From CAZSPL01 sp964608735 (GTDB taxonomy: Bacteria; JAJVIF01; JAPKYR01; CAZSPL01), in the NCBI GenBank assembly GCA_964608735.1, contig CAZSPL010000112.1:1-11960 (forward strand): DNA of 11,960 bases, given 5' to 3'. This document shows, piece after piece, positions 6,388 to 11,960 of this stretch (positions are counted from its first letter, which is position 1; every line of letters starts with the position of its first letter). The notes beneath the pieces are model-generated. The model was given only the letters and a program-made list of their open reading frames with translations. It did not search any database and was not told where the DNA came from. Both the position numbers and the translations under genes were made by a program.

Positions 6388-7005
6388 ATGAACATCCCCG
6401 AATACATCCTCAGCTTCATCAAGCCCGATAATCCTCAACTCGACGAAATCGACCGTCAATACCAGACCCGTGACACACTTGTCCCGTGCATCGGTCCCGA
6501 GGTGGGCAAAATCCTCGGCGTCATCATCAGGGCCATCGACGCCAAGCGCGCGCTCGACATAGGAACATGCATCGGCTACTCGACCATCTGGCTCGCCGAA
6601 GCCATGAAATCCACCGGCGGGAAGCTCATCGCCATCGAAGCGAGCCAGATCTTCTACGAAGAGGCACGCTCAAATGTCAAAGCGGCGGGGCTGAGCGACT
6701 ATGTCGAGATAATCCACGGCGACGCATCGGAAGTCATCAACGACCTCGAAGGGCCGTTCGATTTCAGCCTGCAGGATTCATCCAAGCCCCTCTACCCGGT
6801 CATGCTCGACAGGATTGTCAGGCTCACACGCGTGGGGGGAATCATCGCCGCCGATGACGCGTTGTTCCTTCCGATGGGATATGAACATCCCAACGCGCGG
6901 GCGATGGATGAATACAACCGGCTCGTATTCGCCGATTCGCGCCTCTACAGCACTATACTCCCCATCGGCGACGGGTTGACTATCAGCGTTAAAATCAAGG
7001 ATTAG
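6388..7005 (+). CDS. Class I SAM-dependent methyltransferase, O-methyltransferase (COMT-like) family
   Basis: 205 residues. GGAG at 6377-6380 is 7 bases before ATG 6388. SAM-binding motif I is ALDIGTCIGYSTIWLAEA (about residues 54-71) followed by the acidic strand-end LIAIEAS (about 79-85). This is the arrangement of the cation-dependent caffeoyl-CoA/catechol O-methyltransferase family, whose members methylate hydroxyl groups of small molecules, peptides or rRNA in the cytoplasm. In the family the metal-site region usually reads F-I-D-A-D-K-x-x-Y and later D-N. Here it reads LQDSSKPLYP and AADDALF: the first Asp is kept, the second acidic position is Ser, and Asn is replaced by Asp. The substrate cannot be inferred. 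The upstream spacer contains the palindrome at 6226-6307 and only weak promoter-like sequence. The gene converges on the permease gene, with 11 bases between stops. Confidence 0.85.
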   Translation: MNIPEYILSFIKPDNPQLDEIDRQYQTRDTLVPCIGPEVGKILGVIIRAIDAKRALDIGTCIGYSTIWLAEAMKSTGGKLIAIEASQIFYEEARSNVKAAGLSDYVEIIHGDASEVINDLEGPFDFSLQDSSKPLYPVMLDRIVRLTRVGGIIAADDALFLPMGYEHPNARAMDEYNRLVFADSRLYSTILPIGDGLTISVKIKD

Positions 7006-7016
7006 CGGCCGCCGCT

Positions 7017-8339
7017 TCAAGACCCCGTCTGCTTTCGCGTAAGCCTTACTTTTGCCCGGTAACGCTCGAATACAAGATGGGCGACTATCGTCATGAGATA
7101 TATGCCGATGGTGAATATAAGTGTTTTGGGTTCATTCCTGATTTCATAGATGACGAGCAGTATCACGGTGGTGCCCATCAACGCGAGTCCGGCGATCACC
7201 GGGAGCAGCTTGCTCGATGTCCGTCCGCGCAGCTTCAGGTTGGCGATGCATACACCGATTGAAACCAGTAGGAAGGTCATGCTCGAAAACGAGGCGATGA
7301 CATCGAGTCCTCCCAGGGCGGTCAGCGCCCCGGCCAGCACCGTGATAACCACCACTGCGGTCACCGGTGCCGCATAGCGGTTGCGGAACGAGAACGCCGC
7401 GGGCGCGAGGCATTCCACCGCCATCTCCCTTGCCAGGCGCGAGGAGCCGAACAGGGTGCCGTTAATCGCCGACGATGTCGCGAGCATGGCGGCTATATCG
7501 ACAAGCACCACACCTATCTTACCGAGCACCGGTTTGGCCACGACGGCCAGCGCGTATTCCTGCGCCCCCTTGAGCGCGCCGGGCGCGAGGTTTCCCACCG
7601 CGACCAGCGCAATACCGAAATAGATAATGGATGTTATCGCTATCGAGCCATATATGCCCCTCGGTATATTACGCTCCGGGTCGCGGGTTTCCATCACGCC
7701 ATTGGTGATAAGCTGGAATCCCTCGAATGCCACGAAAATCAGCGCCCCACCGAGAAAAACCGACGAAACACCATGGTTAAACAACGGTGTAAAATGATCC
7801 ACCTTGGCCGTGAAGAATCCCACCGCGCCGAGCACCGATAAAAGCGCTATTTTGGCGTAGACCACATAATCCTCGGCGCGGCCCATTATCCCCGCCGCGA
7901 GCATGTTGACGCCCATGAAAAGAACCAGCACTCCCATGGACAGAAACATCCTCGCCGACGGCAGGTGCGCTATACCGAACAGGTGCGCGGCATACGCCCC
8001 GAATGTGAATGCATAGAGCGCGAGGGTACCGATGTAACCCACGACGACGGTCCAGCCCGCGATGCCGGCAATCATCGGTTTTTTCGGGAACGCCCTCTCG
8101 AGGTATGTGAAGCTCGCGCCGTCGTTGCGGAATGTCAGGGCCAATCGTATGTATGAGTAACCGGCCGCAAGGGCGACCGCCGTACCGACGAGAAATGCGA
8201 ACGGCGCCGCGTGGCCGCTGACATCGACCGCAAGTCCCAACACTGAAAATATCCCCCCGCCTATCATGCCGCCTACGCCGACCGCGATCAGCTCCGGCAA
8301 GCCGAGCTCTTTTTTTTTCTGTGGATGTTCAGCCATCAT
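7017..8339 (-). CDS. APC-superfamily amino acid permease
   Basis: 440 residues with about twelve hydrophobic segments, hence an inner-membrane secondary transporter. The first segment carries the APC signature GVGGMIGGGIFSVLG (residues 21-35), the unwound glycine-rich part of TM1 that contacts the substrate amine. FVAFEGFQLITNG (about 203-215), followed by E-x-x-x-P-x-x-x-I-P-R, matches the TM6 region and the loop typical of amino acid transporters. Length is normal for bacterial family members. Substrate is not predictable from these motifs. The tail is basic (RYRAKVRLTRKQ), consistent with a cytoplasmic end. Two adjacent ATG codons (8337-8339 and 8334-8336) could start translation. The only Shine-Dalgarno-like bases, GGTG at 8341-8344, are in the arm of a hairpin at 8341-8374 and sit very close to the first ATG. 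Confidence 0.92.
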   Translation of the reverse strand: MMAEHPQKKKELGLPELIAVGVGGMIGGGIFSVLGLAVDVSGHAAPFAFLVGTAVALAAGYSYIRLALTFRNDGASFTYLERAFPKKPMIAGIAGWTVVVGYIGTLALYAFTFGAYAAHLFGIAHLPSARMFLSMGVLVLFMGVNMLAAGIMGRAEDYVVYAKIALLSVLGAVGFFTAKVDHFTPLFNHGVSSVFLGGALIFVAFEGFQLITNGVMETRDPERNIPRGIYGSIAITSIIYFGIALVAVGNLAPGALKGAQEYALAVVAKPVLGKIGVVLVDIAAMLATSSAINGTLFGSSRLAREMAVECLAPAAFSFRNRYAAPVTAVVVITVLAGALTALGGLDVIASFSSMTFLLVSIGVCIANLKLRGRTSSKLLPVIAGLALMGTTVILLVIYEIRNEPKTLIFTIGIYLMTIVAHLVFERYRAKVRLTRKQTGS

Positions 8340-8340
8340 T

Positions 8341-8374
8341 CACCAATAGTACCACGGACGCCGTAACATTGGTG
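8341..8374 (-). promoter_or_regulatory. Hairpin immediately upstream of the permease start
   Basis: On the minus-strand RNA, CACCAAT (8374 to 8368) pairs perfectly with ATTGGTG (8347 to 8341). An inner ACGG/CCGT stem lies at 8354-8364. The 3' arm ends one base before the first ATG and contains the only GGTG that might bind 16S rRNA, so the fold would hide the ribosome entry site. It is a plausible translation control element. The small size means chance is also possible. Confidence 0.4.
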
Positions 8375-8519
8375 CCACGGGTACGCGAGCTTGCCCGTGT
8401 CTTTGGCCGCTCGCTGACGCTCGCGGTTCTGTGCTCCACCATAAAACCATGTGTGGCACGGACAAGCGTCAACCAATCCTCATCACACTCCCTCCACCCC
8501 TCAAGCTTGTCCGTGTCTT
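8371..8519. repeat. Cluster of related short inverted repeats in the spacer between permease and glycosyltransferase
   Basis: Two related units both end in AGCTTG(C/T)CCGTGTCTT. Unit A, around 8374-8402, contains CACGGG (8376-8381) opposite CCCGTG (8394-8399). Unit B contains CACGGACAAGC (8457-8467), perfectly complementary to GCTTGTCCGTG (8505-8515) with a 37-base loop. Between them, GCTCGC(T/G)G-type sequence is directly repeated near 8410-8426. No gene is supported in this spacer. The pattern suggests degenerate copies of a dispersed palindromic repeat rather than a terminator, since no long T-tract follows on either strand. Confidence 0.6.
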
Positions 8520-8527
8520 CATCTCCC

Positions 8528-9460
8528 TCATCCCTTCAATTTATTCTTCAATATCACCGCGCCGGCCCTCAAATTCAGGGCAAGCCATGAGAACCACCTG
8601 CGCGGGTCATACCATGCGGGATACAAATTCTTCACCACATATTTATACGCCGAATTATGAAACTCCCTCACCGCCTTCGACCCCGCGCGCCGTGCCGACT
8701 CCGCGTGGAAATGGGTCGCCTCGGCGGACGGCACATAATGCGTAGCCATCCCCATCCCGTGTTTGTACCTGAATGCCACATCGGCATCTTCCCAGTACAT
8801 GAAATAGCGCTCATCCCATCCGCCGGCATCCGCGAACTCCTTCCCGCGCACCGCCCACGCCATCCCCGCCGCCCAGTCGACTTCCGACGGCTCGCTCGCA
8901 TTTTCCAAATCTATCAATTGCTTCTTCGTGAACGGGTTGTTCGGAAACAGCTTGCTTAAAATCGTCGCACGCCCGAACAGGCCGGTCAGCGGATTCGGGA
9001 ACGCCCGCCCCGTAGGCTGGAAACCGCCGTCGCCCCAGTACACCCTCGGCGCCGCGATGCCGCACTCGGCGTGCGATTCGAGATGCCCCACGAGCGTGGC
9101 GATGCAGTTTTCGCGCACCACGATATCCGGGTTGAGGAAAACGAGGTATTCGCCGGAGGCATGAACGATGCCGAGATTATTCCCGCCGCTGAAACCGAGG
9201 TTCTTATCGGCAACGACCGCCTTCACATTCCCGCGACCTTCCGCGATGGCCTTTAAATCAGATGCCTGCCCGCTGTCGAGGGAGTTGTCGACGAGGATAA
9301 GTTCCCACGTTCCGGCCGGCGGATATTTCTCTATCGATTCTACGAGGCCCCTGACGAGATGCGCGACGCGATAGTTTACGGTGATGATGGACGTCCGCAC
9401 GTCCCCCTTCGCGTCATTCACATTTTTCGAATCATCCATCATCTTAAAATGCGCCCTCAT
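8528..9460 (-). CDS. Family 2 glycosyltransferase (rhamnosyltransferase-like)
   Basis: 310 residues. It transfers a sugar from a nucleotide donor, probably during synthesis of a cell-surface polysaccharide at the cytoplasmic face of the membrane. The GT-A fold is shown in order by TSIITVNYR (23-31), LILVDNS (54-60), KNLGFSGGNNLGI (86-98), the DXD-equivalent LNPDIVV (109-115) and the acceptor-side WEDADVAFRYK (223-233). The end is basic and somewhat hydrophobic, suiting membrane association. I chose ATG 9460 because its ATGA overlaps the stop of the CoA-binding gene, a common sign of translational coupling. ATG 9442 is an alternative, six residues shorter. The open frame extends further, to 9520, but that part lies inside the neighbour and has no family match. 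Sugar specificity cannot be judged, and no other polysaccharide genes are adjacent. Confidence 0.92.
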   Translation of the reverse strand: MRAHFKMMDDSKNVNDAKGDVRTSIITVNYRVAHLVRGLVESIEKYPPAGTWELILVDNSLDSGQASDLKAIAEGRGNVKAVVADKNLGFSGGNNLGIVHASGEYLVFLNPDIVVRENCIATLVGHLESHAECGIAAPRVYWGDGGFQPTGRAFPNPLTGLFGRATILSKLFPNNPFTKKQLIDLENASEPSEVDWAAGMAWAVRGKEFADAGGWDERYFMYWEDADVAFRYKHGMGMATHYVPSAEATHFHAESARRAGSKAVREFHNSAYKYVVKNLYPAWYDPRRWFSWLALNLRAGAVILKNKLKG

Positions 9461-9903
9461 CCGCCTTGTTCCGCGAGCATTTTCTGGTGCTCGACCATGA
9501 TGCATCGGTCCATCACGCATCGAAGCCCCGCCTCCTCAATACGGTTGAACGACTCCTGGTCGAATATTCCCGCCTGGAACCATATGAGCGGCGCCTGGTA
9601 CGGGGCGTTGAAGATGTTGTTGACGACAACCGGGATTTCCCCCGACGGGCGGAACACGACGAGTATGTCATAGTCATACGGCACGCTCATCAGGTCGCGG
9701 TATACTCTCTCCTCGAGCACGCGCTCGACGAACCGGTTGGTCGTGATGGGTATGATGATGTAGCCCTGGTCCTGCAGGTAGCGCGGGACATAGTGCGACG
9801 GCTTCATCGGCTGCGACGAGCATCCGAGCACCGCTATCTCCTTCGCGTCCAGCACGAGCTTCGTGATTTCATCATCTATCTGGTCGTACAGCGAATGCAT
9901 CAT
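9457..9903 (-). CDS. CoA-binding domain protein (YccU/COG1832 type)
   Basis: 148 residues forming a single Rossmann-like CoA-binding domain, as in the small proteins related to the nucleotide-binding part of succinyl-CoA synthetase alpha. Visible motifs are IAVLGCSSQPMKPSHYV (about 23-39), QGYIIIPITTN (about 46-56), a central IWFQAGIFDQESF (about 107-119) and AGLRCVMDRCIMVEH (about 124-138). The family's cellular role is poorly defined; members bind CoA in crystal structures. Two ATGs are adjacent. GAGGT at 9907-9911 is 3 bases from ATG 9903 and 6 bases from ATG 9900, so the latter may be used. The gene is first in an operon, overlaps the glycosyltransferase start by four bases, and has its own promoter at 9922-9930. 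Confidence 0.92.
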   Translation of the reverse strand: MMHSLYDQIDDEITKLVLDAKEIAVLGCSSQPMKPSHYVPRYLQDQGYIIIPITTNRFVERVLEERVYRDLMSVPYDYDILVVFRPSGEIPVVVNNIFNAPYQAPLIWFQAGIFDQESFNRIEEAGLRCVMDRCIMVEHQKMLAEQGG

Positions 9904-9921
9904 GCAACCTCAAGGGATGGA

Positions 9922-9930
9922 ATTATATCA
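9922..9930 (-). promoter_or_regulatory. Extended -10 promoter of the CoA-binding/glycosyltransferase operon
   Basis: On the minus strand this reads TGATATAAT, a perfect -10 TATAAT with the TG of an extended -10 element. No good -35 box is seen, which is usual for extended -10 promoters. Transcription would start near 9915, just before the Shine-Dalgarno at 9907-9911. Confidence 0.6.
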
Positions 9931-9959
9931 TGCGATTGTGCAACCAAGCCGGAAAAGCC

Positions 9960-9988
9960 TTGAATATCCGGCAGACCGGGTTTATAGT
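9960..9988 (+). promoter_or_regulatory. Sigma70-type promoter of the WG-repeat lipoprotein gene
   Basis: TTGAAT (9960-9965) and TATAGT (9983-9988) are separated by exactly 17 bases, matching consensus at four and five of six positions. The start of transcription would be near 9995, within the inverted repeat that follows. It diverges from the promoter at 9922-9930, with about 30 bases between them. Confidence 0.55.
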
Positions 9989-10027
9989 CATTCCCGGTTT
10001 AGCCGATAGGTGCGAACCGGGAATGGC
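9987..10027 (+). promoter_or_regulatory. Inverted repeat at the predicted transcription start of the WG gene
   Basis: CATTCCCGGTT (9989-9999) is perfectly complementary to AACCGGGAATG (10015-10025), with a 15-base spacer; one G-T and one G-C pair extend it outward to 9987-10027. It overlaps the end of the -10 box and the predicted start site, and ends 9 bases before ATG 10037. It could be a repressor operator or a 5' hairpin in the mRNA. No T-tract follows, so it is not a terminator. Confidence 0.55.
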
Positions 10028-10036
10028 GATGCCGGG

Positions 10037-11960
10037 ATGAACTGGAAAGCTCTATCCATTATCATAACCGTTGCGGCAGCACTGGTGATTCTGGAGGGAT
10101 GCCGGAATATGACAGACAGCGAACGTCTTTTACCCCTCGCCAAGGATGGGAAATACGGATATGTCAACGAGAAAGGGGAGTGGATCATCGAGCCCCGGTT
10201 CGATGAAGCCGACAAATTCCACGAAGGATTGGCCAGGGTGATGGCCGGCGACCTGATGACCGGCAAATATGGATTCATCGATAAATCCGGGGACTATGTC
10301 GTTGAGCCAATCTATGATAACGCCATGGAATTCTCCAACGGCCGGGCTATGGTCGGAGTCGGCGGCAAGCACAATCCCAAATGGGGTTACATCGACCGCG
10401 AAGGTAAAATGGTCATCCAACCTCAGTTTGTTATCGCCAACAACTTTTATGAAAATGTGACAAGCGTGATGGCGGGCTATCCGCCATCAGGTAAATTTGG
10501 TTACATCGATATTAACGGCAAGTGGGTTGTAGAGCCGAAATATGAGCGAGCTATGCCGATTGCCGAAGGGCTCGGCGCAGTCATGTATGAATCGAAATAT
10601 GGCTTCATCAAGGCCAATGGCGAGTGGGCTATCGAACCGAGGTATCTCGAAGCGTGGGATTTCAATGACGGCCATGCAATCGTGCTGCTTCCCAACGATG
10701 AAGGGAATGAGCTTGTCAGGCAGAGGGAGGCGGGGGAAATCAACCCGTTGAACTTCCCATACGATGCCCTGAGAACCGCCGGAGCCCGGAAATACGGCAA
10801 TTATGCACTGATAGACAAAAACGGCAAGGTTGTCAAAGAGTTCGATTATGACAATGTCAGGGAATTCGAGGACGGCCTGGCGATCGTGCTGACCGGCGAC
10901 TGGAAAACCGGCAAATGGGGATACATTGATGTGAACGGCAATGAAGTCATAAAACCGCAATTCGACATGGCGACACCCTTTTGCGAGGGGCTGGCGGTTG
11001 TGAAAACCGGCGGAATCACCACCGGCAAATCCGGCTATATCGACAAGACCGGAGAATTCGTCATCGAACCGATATACGATTTTGCATCGTATTTCCATGG
11101 GGGATTGGCCGAAGTAATCACCTATGACGATGAAAACCACTCAAAAGGAACCCGGGGATACATTAACAAAAAGGGCGAGATGGTTATATCCGGGGAATTC
11201 AGCCGCCCCAAATCATCACTCCCTGCATTCAACCCCCGAGGCAAGGCGGGATATATCGACAAAACCGGTGCTTATGCAATCGAGCCGAGATTCAGCCAGA
11301 CCGGCTCCTTCAAGGACGGCCTTGCCAGTGCCGCCGTCAATATCGACGGGAAGGATAAATATGGTTTCATAGACAAATCGGGCGAATGGGTAATCAAGCC
11401 GCGGTTCGGCTATACAAAAAGCTTCAGCGAGGGCTTGGCGCCGGTAAGCACCGGAGGCATTCTGAGCGGTAAATGGGGATTCATTGACAATACAGGCAAA
11501 CTCGTTATCGATTGCAAGTATGACGGCGCGTGGGAATTCACCGAGGGTCTTGCGCCGATAGGCATTGGACGGGAATTCACTGACATGAAATGGGGATTCA
11601 TAAACAAGAAAGGTGAAGTGGTAATCGAACCGCAATTTTCTCTCGCATTCAATTTCAACGATGGCCTCGCGCGAGTACGGATCGGCGAATTCGACAGGTT
11701 CGCTACCGGCACGGAAGATCAGAAATGGGGTTTCATCAACAGCGCGGGAGAATTCGCGATCGAGCCGATCTATGAATCCGCTTACAATTTTCAAAACGGC
11801 ATTGCCATGGTAAGAATTGACGGCAAAACGGGCTTCATCAACACCTCCGGTGAATATGTAATCGAGCCCAGGTACAAAGGAATCGGTTGGTTCTCCGAAG
11901 GCCTGGCCGACGCCGTTCTCGGTGACAAATACGGTTATATCAACGAAAAGGAAGAATTCG
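10037..11960 (+). CDS. WG-repeat lipoprotein, 3' end beyond the window
   Basis: The frame is open from ATG 10037 to the right edge (641 codons, no stop). Residues 1-22 (MNWKALSIIITVAAALVILE then GC) are a lipoprotein signal peptide with Cys22, although Glu at -2 is unusual in a lipobox. The rest is almost entirely WG repeats, each of the form K-W/Y-G-Y/F-I-D-x-x-G-x-x-V-I-E-P-x-F/Y-D-x-A-x-x-F-x-E/D-G-L-A. I count about sixteen units, starting near residues 39, 77, 115, 153, 187, 255, 293, 331, 372, 403, 441, 479, 518, 563, 597 and 631, most often 38 residues apart. The unit at 255 is degenerate and follows a non-repeat insert (about 218-252). The unit at 372 lacks the F-x-E-G-L-A half. WG-repeat proteins are widespread but functionally undefined; an exported binding scaffold is inference. 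No clear Shine-Dalgarno sequence is seen. GTG 10010 is an in-frame alternative start. Confidence 0.93.
   Translation, partial: MNWKALSIIITVAAALVILEGCRNMTDSERLLPLAKDGKYGYVNEKGEWIIEPRFDEADKFHEGLARVMAGDLMTGKYGFIDKSGDYVVEPIYDNAMEFSNGRAMVGVGGKHNPKWGYIDREGKMVIQPQFVIANNFYENVTSVMAGYPPSGKFGYIDINGKWVVEPKYERAMPIAEGLGAVMYESKYGFIKANGEWAIEPRYLEAWDFNDGHAIVLLPNDEGNELVRQREAGEINPLNFPYDALRTAGARKYGNYALIDKNGKVVKEFDYDNVREFEDGLAIVLTGDWKTGKWGYIDVNGNEVIKPQFDMATPFCEGLAVVKTGGITTGKSGYIDKTGEFVIEPIYDFASYFHGGLAEVITYDDENHSKGTRGYINKKGEMVISGEFSRPKSSLPAFNPRGKAGYIDKTGAYAIEPRFSQTGSFKDGLASAAVNIDGKDKYGFIDKSGEWVIKPRFGYTKSFSEGLAPVSTGGILSGKWGFIDNTGKLVIDCKYDGAWEFTEGLAPIGIGREFTDMKWGFINKKGEVVIEPQFSLAFNFNDGLARVRIGEFDRFATGTEDQKWGFINSAGEFAIEPIYESAYNFQNGIAMVRIDGKTGFINTSGEYVIEPRYKGIGWFSEGLADAVLGDKYGYINEKEEF

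Noticed and set aside
7003..7019. GC palindrome (GCGGCCGC) between the convergent stops of the methyltransferase and permease genes
   Set aside because: It is short and has no T-tract, so it is not a convincing terminator; chance is likely in GC-rich sequence.
9461..9520. Upstream extension of the glycosyltransferase to 9520
   Set aside because: It lies within the CoA-binding coding sequence, and its residues (R, H and G-rich) do not match the family; the ATGA overlap at 9457-9460 explains the junction.
10130..11794. Several minus-strand open frames of 96-217 codons opposite the WG-repeat gene
   Set aside because: They are periodic shadows of the repeat-coding strand, which has one uninterrupted frame with a signal peptide, a promoter and the WG motif.
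1..11960. CRISPR array, tRNA, rRNA, integrase or transposase gene
   Set aside because: I saw no regularly spaced direct repeats, no cloverleaf or rRNA-like sequence, and no mobile-element protein motif on either strand.

Overview
The window looks like chromosomal DNA from an uncultured bacterium assembled from a metagenome: it carries a 100-N scaffold gap (3845-3944) inside one gene. Coding density is high, genes run on both strands, and most of the sequence is moderately GC-rich. The exception is roughly 349-2260, which is visibly richer in A+T. Several lipoprotein signal peptides, sigma70-like promoters and Shine-Dalgarno sequences indicate ordinary bacterial expression. I cannot name the phylum. 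The large secreted protein at 2319-4394 resembles, from memory only, uncharacterised proteins of poorly sampled lineages. No mobile-element gene, tRNA, rRNA or CRISPR array is visible.

Layout: (1) 1-130 is the 3' end of an unrecognised + strand gene. (2) 179-331 encodes only the C-terminal domain of a ribosome hibernation promoting factor (HPF), without its N-terminal domain. (3) 349-1987, minus strand, is a tight two-gene operon: an envelope lipoprotein, then a membrane-anchored or secreted protein with recurring propeller-like motifs. It is driven by a good promoter at 2071-2099. (4) 2100-2318 holds a possible divergent promoter and a strong hairpin plus T-tract. (5) 2319-4394 is a large + strand lipoprotein broken by the gap. 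(6) A perfect 92-bp palindrome at 4392-4483 supplies the stop codons of both that gene and the convergent recN. (7) recN (4481-6175, minus) is followed upstream by a second long palindrome (6226-6307). (8) A class I O-methyltransferase-like gene (+) converges on an APC-family permease (-). (9) A repeat-rich spacer, then a GT2 glycosyltransferase and a CoA-binding protein in an overlapping minus-strand operon. (10) A divergent promoter region leads to a long WG-repeat lipoprotein (10037 to beyond the window end).

The genes do not form one obvious pathway. Housekeeping or metabolic functions (DNA repair, amino-acid transport, glycosylation) are interleaved with four envelope or exported proteins of unknown function. 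The most interesting material is non-coding: two long palindromes and a third repeat cluster in gene borders, a hairpin that hides the permease start region, an inverted repeat at the predicted transcription start of the WG gene, and a lipoprotein whose best-placed start codon is ATT.
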